The notes beneath the pieces are model-generated. The model was not told where the DNA came from. It did no database searches and worked only from the letters and a program-made list of their open reading frames with translations. A DNA stretch of 64,000 bases from Scylla paramamosain (Eukaryota; Arthropoda; Malacostraca; Decapoda; Portunidae). The translations under genes and the position numbers were made by a program. The stretch covers positions 32,492,693 through 32,556,692 of the forward strand of contig NC_087151.1 in the NCBI RefSeq assembly GCF_035594125.1, read 5' to 3'. Of this stretch, positions 55,078 through 64,000 are shown piece by piece (positions within the stretch are counted from its first letter, which is position 1; every line of letters begins with the position of its first letter).

Positions 55078-55311
55078 ATTGTTATTATTATTATTAGTAG
55101 TAGTAGTAGTAGTATTTTTATCATTATTATTATTAAAAATATTGGTGATGATAGTAGTAGTAGTAGCAGTAGCAGTAGCAGTAGTAGTAGTAGTAGTAGT
55201 AGTAGCAGTAGCAGTAGTAGTAGTGGTAGTGCCATAATCATCAGAATGACTATTTCAGACTATTTCATCTTGAGGTACTTCACAATGAGCTTAGTTATGG
55301 AATATTACTAT

Positions 55312-55343
<32 letters not shown>
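55078..55343 (+). repeat. (ATT)/(AGT)/(ACT) compound trinucleotide tracts
   Basis: AGT/AGC-type 55096-55232 and ACT 55310-55343, running into TGC units. Confidence 0.9.
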
Positions 55344-57510
<2,167 letters not shown>

Positions 57511-57599
57511 CAATCAATCGCCACCAGATATACACGTGGGGGACCGTCAGCATCTTGAGACCATTGTCCACCTGTACTTGCTGGCTGAGGAACTATTTC

Positions 57600-57990
57600 A
57601 GTGCCTTCCATCCACCCATCCATCCACTTATCCAGCAAACCATTCGCCCAGCCAGCCAGTCATACATCAACCATCCATCCAGCTATTGATTCAACCAGCA
57701 AGCCATCCAACAGTCCAGAAAACCATCTATTTACTCATTCATCTAGCCATTCAGCCTCTCAGTCATCCAGTCAGCCATCAACCAACTTACCAATCTATCG
57801 TCTCATCCATTAATCCACCTAACCATTTATCCATTTAGCCCTTCAGTCATCCAGTCACTCATCCATCTACTCAAATCCAGCAAACTATCAATCTTTTCAT
57901 CCATCAATCCAGCCATATGTCATTCCATTCAGCTACGCAACCATCCAGTTACTCACCCATCAATCCAGCAAATCGTCTGTCTTATCTAGT
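57600..57990 (+). repeat. Degenerate CCAT/CCAG tetranucleotide tract
   Basis: CATCCA, CAGCCA, CAGTCA and CATTCA words with near 4-bp periodicity over about 390 bp. The open frames through it are periodic artefacts. Confidence 0.8.
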
Positions 57991-58150
57991 CAGTCATCCA
58001 GCCTCCACGAGGCTCTGTGTCTGCACGAGTGGAATGGACCGTGTATATACTCGTATTCGTGCATCCGAAGCGATAAAATATGAAGCATCAAACATGAAAG
58101 GAAAAACTAAGCAAAGTCCACACACCCGATGTCTGCAATACATACATGGC

Positions 58151-58154
<4 letters not shown>

Positions 58155-58236
<82 letters not shown>

Positions 58237-58238
58237 CG

Positions 58239-58294
<56 letters not shown>
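58155..58294 (+). repeat. (TG)37(CG)5CT(CA)27 palindromic microsatellite
   Basis: 140 bp of alternating purine-pyrimidine in which the TG arm is the complement of the CA arm around a CG core. Confidence 0.97.
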
Positions 58295-58295
<1 letters not shown>

Positions 58296-58458
58296 GACAA
58301 TTCCTCATCTGGCACGGAGGAGTGGAGGCATCATGAGAGCACAGGTCATCGTCTCTCAGTTCCCGGAGGCTTTCATTCACCACCTTTGAGCAACACAGGA
58401 ACACGCTTGCCTCCAGGTGTGAAGTCTGCTGCTGTAACTTGAAGTACTTGTTTCTCAC

Positions 58459-58460
<2 letters not shown>

Positions 58461-58509
<49 letters not shown>
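58461..58509 (+). repeat. (GT)n microsatellite
   Basis: 49 bp. A further GT tract is at 58886-58927. Confidence 0.96.
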
Positions 58510-58510
<1 letters not shown>

Positions 58511-58574
58511 CACGTGCCAGCTTTTCTTTTCGGAATTCAGAGCTCATGTATCTCGATCTCTTAGTAAGACTAAA

Positions 58575-58776
58575 GCCTCTGTTCATAAATGCTTTGTTTT
58601 CTCACCAGGAGTATTTTCAAATGCTACAGAGATGATTAGCTGTGTTCTAGCGAGCGTTTTTCCTATTCAATATAGAGAATTATAACTGAAATCATAAAAA
58701 AAAAGCTTTAAAATCCACCACGACTTCAACTACAGTCCTTTAAGTTAGGACGACGAAACATTTAGTAATACAGTCT
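58575..58776 (+). mobile_element. MITE family A copy
   Basis: Starts CTGTTCATAAATGCTTTGTT, carries CTCACCAGGAGTATTTTCAA and ACAGAGATGATTAGCTGTGT, and ends GACGAAACATTTAGTAATAC. Confidence 0.6.
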
Positions 58777-58884
58777 TAAAGATCTTTCATACACATATAC
58801 CACGCAATCCTCTTGCTCAGGGCAGGGGTATGAACTGAAGTCTGTCAAATGATAAACAAGGATATCACCGCTGATCTGTAGCAA

Positions 58885-58928
<44 letters not shown>

Positions 58929-59249
58929 TTTTTTACTGGTTGGTATTATTGAGGCTTGTGATACTTAGGTTTCTCGTCACATCATCACCGAAAGCTGCAG
59001 TGTCGCGGCGAGGCTTGGGAACTCCCACACTCTGGTCTTTATCGCGGGGACGTGTTATGACTGTAACCCACAATGGCAATTTGGACAAGATTTGCTGCCA
59101 TTCGGTAAAAGGTTCCGGCGTCTTACTGTGCTGGAATCGCCTCTTGCTCACCGACCCTCTGTTTGCGTAGGAACGATTGAAAAGAAGGAAAGAAAAGAAA
59201 AGAAAAAAAAAGTTCAGCGATAGGTTAGAGTCTGAAACTCCCTTCATAT

Positions 59250-59458
59250 GCTTATATTCTTAAATGGTTTGCTCTTCCTCAAGGACTGTTTTCAGGTTCT
59301 CGTGGGTATTTTTCCTATTGATGGGGCAGAATCGTTAATCGATCTCTAGAATCTTAAAAGAAACATCCTTGGAAACCTTTATACCATTGCACTACAGCTC
59401 GTTAAAAGCAGTGAGGTACGACGCTGAAATGTTTAAGAATAGTTAAAAATACGGTCCA
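59250..59458 (+). mobile_element. MITE family A copy
   Basis: TATATTCTTAAATGGTTTGC and AAGGACTGTTTTCAGGTTCT at the left, GACGCTGAAATGTTTAAGAA and TACGGTCC at the right. Same orientation as the 58.6 kb copy, 470 bp upstream. Confidence 0.65.
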
Positions 59459-60343
59459 TAATCTGACAGTAACATCTTTACTTGGGTGGCATTCACTTTA
59501 TTTTTTCTTTTCTTTCCTTTTTCTTTACTGATATACTAAGAAGCTTGTGTGTAAAATAAAATATTCAGTATATCTTTCTAAACATGTCGTAGTAGACATG
59601 TAAAACGTAATATTGATCTTTATGTTGAGACACTGGAACACACTGGGAGTGGAGAGGTGAAGAGAGAAGCGGCGATGAGAGACTACTAGTAGTTTATTCC
59701 CGACTATTTTCCTTGCCAAAATAGCCGGAATAATCTCAAATCAATCCCTGCATTTCTCTTCACCCCTCCTCTTTTATTGGTATTTCCGTTAAATGTAAAT
59801 GAGGCAAGACGCCGAGATAGTTCAGCATACAGACACTATGAGGTGCTACATATCATCCCATCACCTCATCGCATTACCTTACTCCGTGTATTGTTGAGGG
59901 AAGGACGAGCACTGGTCATGCCTTCAGCCGTATGCAAAAGCACTTAGAGATCGAATGTGGTCGTGGGGGAGGAGAATCAGCACCGCCGGAGACATAATAC
60001 TTATCCAGAAATGTAGAGAAGAGCAGCTGGGAACAACACTCCTCTTGGCAGCCACTTCTCAGCCTCGACGCTGATTGGATGGGACGCACGGGAGACCAAG
60101 ATGGACTGTTTTCCACGCACGCAACTTTGGCCTTTCCCTCGCAGTTAGTTGAAACTGCCGCTGCAATGTCCAACAGGATTGCGGTGGTGGACGATTGCTG
60201 GACGGAACGGAAAGGTTGATGGTGAGGCGAGTGGCCGATGCTTCTGTGTGGAAGGTTCAAGGGTTGTGTGCATGTGTGCATGTTCTTGTGTAACACAGGA
60301 GTCGCGATAAGCGGTTCAGTATTACAGATGGCAGTACATGCGG

Positions 60344-60344
<1 letters not shown>
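59459..60344. other. No gene recognised
   Basis: Moderately GC-rich between 59900 and 60240 but without a supported frame or splice pattern. Confidence 0.6.

Positions 60345-60345
<1 letters not shown>

Positions 60346-60422
<77 letters not shown>
60346..60422 (+). repeat. (GA)n microsatellite
   Basis: 77 bp. Confidence 0.97.
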
Positions 60423-60426
<4 letters not shown>

Positions 60427-60703
60427 CTCGATATAACTCACCCGAATGGCTTGGCTCAGTGTTCGTTGGACGCGAGCGGAACAAGCGGGGAGGAATAAGC
60501 CGTAATTAACACCGATGAATGTACACTATATCGCCAGCTACAAGACCAGCCACCTGATAAGTGCCTTCATACCCGCCCGATCTCGTATTTCCCATTTTGC
60601 CCGCGCCGCTCCCGGAAACAGGAGAGAGGCGGAACGAACTGCGTGTCCAAACTACGACTAGACGAACTTGCATTGTAAATTCTTGAAAAAAAGTAACGTA
60701 CGT

Positions 60704-60704
<1 letters not shown>

Positions 60705-60790
<86 letters not shown>

Positions 60791-60794
60791 TGTA
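60705..60794 (+). repeat. (GT)n microsatellite
   Basis: About 90 bp with one TAT interruption. Confidence 0.96.
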
Positions 60795-62508
60795 AATTCT
60801 GAATAAAAACACTACTCAGGCGAGAAATGTCATGTGTACTGAGAGAAGAATGTTAATGAATTTCTATTCTTAAATTAAATGGTGAACACGACGTTTATTG
60901 TTACAAACACAAGGAAGCTCCTTCGAGTCTAAGAAAAAAAAGTTTATAGCGTAAAGAAATAAAAACTTTCTTCTATAAAAGTCTGATTCTTTCTCTCTGG
61001 GAGTCGGCTGTTGTTGTGTCCCTCGTCCACGTCCTCCATTTCCGCCCTCACTTCACCTTTTTTGCCTCAGGGTGACAACCATCTCGCGCATGCGGAGGTG
61101 AGGAATCTATAGAAAAAACACAGGCGTCTGCTTCCCGCCAGAAGCCTCTCAATCAGATACCGTCGTTTTTCACACCAACTCGAGTACACGTGGAGGCCCT
61201 ATTGGTGCAATGGAGTGAGGAGAAAATCTCCCACTATGCGAAGACGGGCTTCTTATGCCGCGGAGTCACTGTGTACCCAACAATGTGGCGAATGTGAAAT
61301 CACATCTTGGTAGAGATTCTACGTTCATCATATCACTTTCAAAATGTAGAAGTTAAGATTTTTTTCTGCAGAAAAATAAATTATTGTGAAAACGTTCACT
61401 ATAATCTGACAGACAATGTAGGTCAATAAAAAAGATTACACGGTAGTACCAATTGTTTACGCAAGCGAGGGGAGACCACTCCTTCATGGTTCAAAAAGGT
61501 GATGGTAAGCAAACTGGCGAACACTGAAAACTAAAACTGACTGTGACAAATGTAAGCCAAACCAAATCTGTTCAATTATTTACTGTATCAAGTACCCGAG
61601 TATCGCACCAACGCCACCCGCACGTCAGCCGGCAAGCCCAGGCAGGGATTTGCCACTCCATCCCTGGATAAACCTTACTCCTATATTATATTATGTATCT
61701 AATGTGGGATCCATCTATCGAAATCTTTGAATAAAAGCGACGATTCTAAACATATAGAAATAAGCAGGAATGATCTGTGTTATGTAAAATATATTTATTG
61801 GAAGTATTCCTAACTAATTTAAACATACAAGATGAAACGTTCCCTTCATATCAGTACAGGTCGGATACTGGCATCACTCCTTGACTCAATTACACATAAC
61901 CGTGACAACGCACGGGTGTACTCATACCTCGGAAGACGTACGTTTACCTGAGAGTTTAGATTTTTTTTTTTTTATGCAAGAAGGGCTGTGACTAAGGGCA
62001 ACAAAATCCAGTAAAAAAAAAAAAAAAGCTAAAGGTGCCAGACACTAAAGGAGACGGTGAAAGGAGGTCAAAATTACTTGGGAAAAATTTGAAACCTGGC
62101 TTAGATTCCAATACCGATTTATGTACAGGAAGGCGGAATAACAAATGCTCAATAAATGCAATGAAGAAGGGGTGCCATCGACTGCTGCCTCCGCAAGCAT
62201 CACCTCCCGCCCTCTGCAACACACCCGAGCTTCTGTTCTGATCGAGGAAAGTTAGAGATGCGCCGTGGAGGAGTTTTCTTCCTCTGTACCATTCAGCGGT
62301 GCATGACTTTTCCTTGTGATTCCTAGAAGAACCAAATACTGTTTCTAACTTTCCTGAGTGTCCCAGTGGAAGATGATTGGCAGGATGGTGACTCATGAAG
62401 CTCCATCTGTACGTGAAGCTTCAATATGTGCCGGCCTGTGCCTCGAGAACAAAGGGGAATATCACAACTGGAAACATTTTACAAGAATAACATTACACCC
62501 CCCCTCAC

Positions 62509-62511
<3 letters not shown>
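60795..62511. other. No gene recognised
   Basis: A/T runs at 61966 and 62014. No element or frame I can support. Confidence 0.6.

Positions 62512-62586
<75 letters not shown>
62512..62586 (+). repeat. (CT)n microsatellite
   Basis: 75 bp. Confidence 0.97.
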
Positions 62587-62590
<4 letters not shown>

Positions 62591-64000
62591 TTAGCAATTT
62601 GGGCGTGAAAGTTACTCGTAATATTAACTTCCTCGAACAATAGAACGCAGCAGCAAATTAGCCCAACTGGATACCAGACTCTGCCTCCCCTTAAAAGTAT
62701 TAATAATGGCGGTAATTTTATACACGAGTGTGGTGAGGCAATATTCACAGCATACGATGCACTTCTCGATTATCACTTCGGTCAAGATACTGAGAAACTA
62801 GAGAAACCATTCCACGCATGGCAGTAAAGTGGATGTTACCTCCTTGGAGCGGGAAGCCTATTACACTCACTCACTTTACATGAAGGTAAACTTAAAAGGG
62901 GATGCCTTCCGATGCTTCAAGGAAAGGAACTCGCCAAAAGAACATATAAGCGTAAACCTTTCAGCACAAATGAGAGGCAGATTATTACTACGGATAATGT
63001 CGGAGTCCACTAAGACAAGGAGATGAACAACGGAAGTGAACAGCGAAGTAACCAAAGCTGGGATGAGTGAGAGGCGGCGTAACGGGCCGAGATGTGCTTC
63101 GCCTTTGAAGTTAAGCGGTAGAATTATCTTATTAAGCAGTCAGCAGAATTACAGCAGAGATATACGGCACATCTAAAGGGTAACAATGAAGCCTAAGAAT
63201 TGTGACGGAAAATCCTGTAGCTTAAGGGAGGTAGGCACGACAAGCCGTCACTTCCCTGCCCACTGAAACGCCACACCACGACCACGCTCTGCCACCAAAC
63301 TGAAAGGAGAGAAAGAAAAAAGGGGGAAGAAAAGATGATAGATATTGCTGTCAGTGGCCGCAGACACCTGAGTCGCGGCGAGGCAGAAGTGAGGTTTAGA
63401 AGATGAAAAATAGTGGTCGTATGAAAGAAACCTGAGAAAAAAATCAGATACACGACGGAGAGAATGTTGCAGATATCAGCGAATATGTACGAGCAAAGAA
63501 AAGCGAGAGGAGTTGTCAATATACTTTCACTTGCTGCTACTTGAACGAGGCTTCACCTGGAAATGTTTCCAGTGCTTGGCGAAGTGGATGTTTTCTGAGG
63601 TAAATTCAAGTCCACTGGTGATCGCAATTTGGGTAATATTTGATTATGTAAAGCGTCCATTTTTACTTTTTTAGCGAGAGGGGAGAATCTTAATAACTGT
63701 CAAGTGCTGTGGAGGCACGGAGGGAAGTGGTCAGAAAGGACAGTTTGTGACGGCGACCTGAAGGGCAAATGTTGAGATTCAGCAGCAAGCTTTATTCATC
63801 TCAAGCATCATATCTGCTAAATGCATCACGCTGCTTCCTACTACTGACTTTCGACTACTTCCCTGACTTTATAACTATGGTCTTCCAGATTATGTGTCAG
63901 GAAAGTAGTAGAGAACATAGAACACAAATCAGTCACGGGTCATTAGTTCTAAAGGCATTTTAAATCGCTTCGGACTCTCATGATTTTTTTTTTCTTTAAA
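62587..64000. other. No gene recognised
   Basis: Unique-looking sequence with short frames only. A gene continuing beyond the window cannot be excluded. Confidence 0.6.

Noticed and set aside
63085..63125. 5S rRNA-like GAAGTTAAGCGG
   Set aside because: Only a dozen bases resemble the 5S core; the surrounding sequence does not match.

Overview
The window is eukaryotic genomic DNA, most likely from a decapod crustacean, probably a crab. The evidence is split genes with GT-AG introns, arthropod-type TTAGG telomeric repeats, a non-LTR retrotransposon remnant of a kind I know from decapod genomes, and an extreme load of CT/GA, GT/CA, TA and ATT microsatellites. The species call is inference. Most long open frames are microsatellites read as protein (SLSLSL, HTHTHT, ERERER, IYIYIY) and are not genes.

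Two genes are well supported, both on the + strand. (1) 24781-25862 is a small three-exon gene for a 144-residue secreted protein with one type-2 chitin-binding (CBM14/peritrophin-like) domain. A likely noncoding 5' exon ends at 23732. (2) 27398-43041 is a cytosolic non-specific dipeptidase (CNDP2, peptidase family M20) of about 477 residues. It has ten constitutive coding exons, and all metal-binding and catalytic residues are recognisable. The segment equivalent to human residues 376-425 is present as three consecutive in-phase exons (9a 39621-39770, 9b 39895-40044, 9c 40082-40234). These look like a mutually exclusive exon cluster giving three enzyme isoforms with different active-site walls. 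The 37-nt gap between 9b and 9c is too short to splice normally.

Flanks, 1-23 kb and 43-64 kb: no convincing genes. They hold microsatellites and short DNA transposons. One family of about 200-220 bp with terminal inverted repeats is present in nine diverged copies. One copy (17460-18012) is split by a 325-bp element that has 26-bp perfect inverted termini, an exact 8-bp target duplication (ATAATCTT), four extra internal copies of its terminal motif, and a head-to-head (TTAGG)6/(TAACC)7 telomeric palindrome. Two TTAA-associated piggyBac-like short elements lie at 19991-20690. LINE 3' ends are visible at 7528-7870 and 46815-46945.

The dipeptidase body is almost free of microsatellites for about 14.7 kb, in sharp contrast to its flanks. 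Its introns carry a decayed LINE piece (about 30980-31490), an internally deleted PIF/Harbinger element (33496-34032) and a 190-bp CT tract (42079-42268) between the alternative exons and exon 10. The two genes have no evident functional link: one is extracellular and chitin-related, the other is cytosolic peptide turnover.
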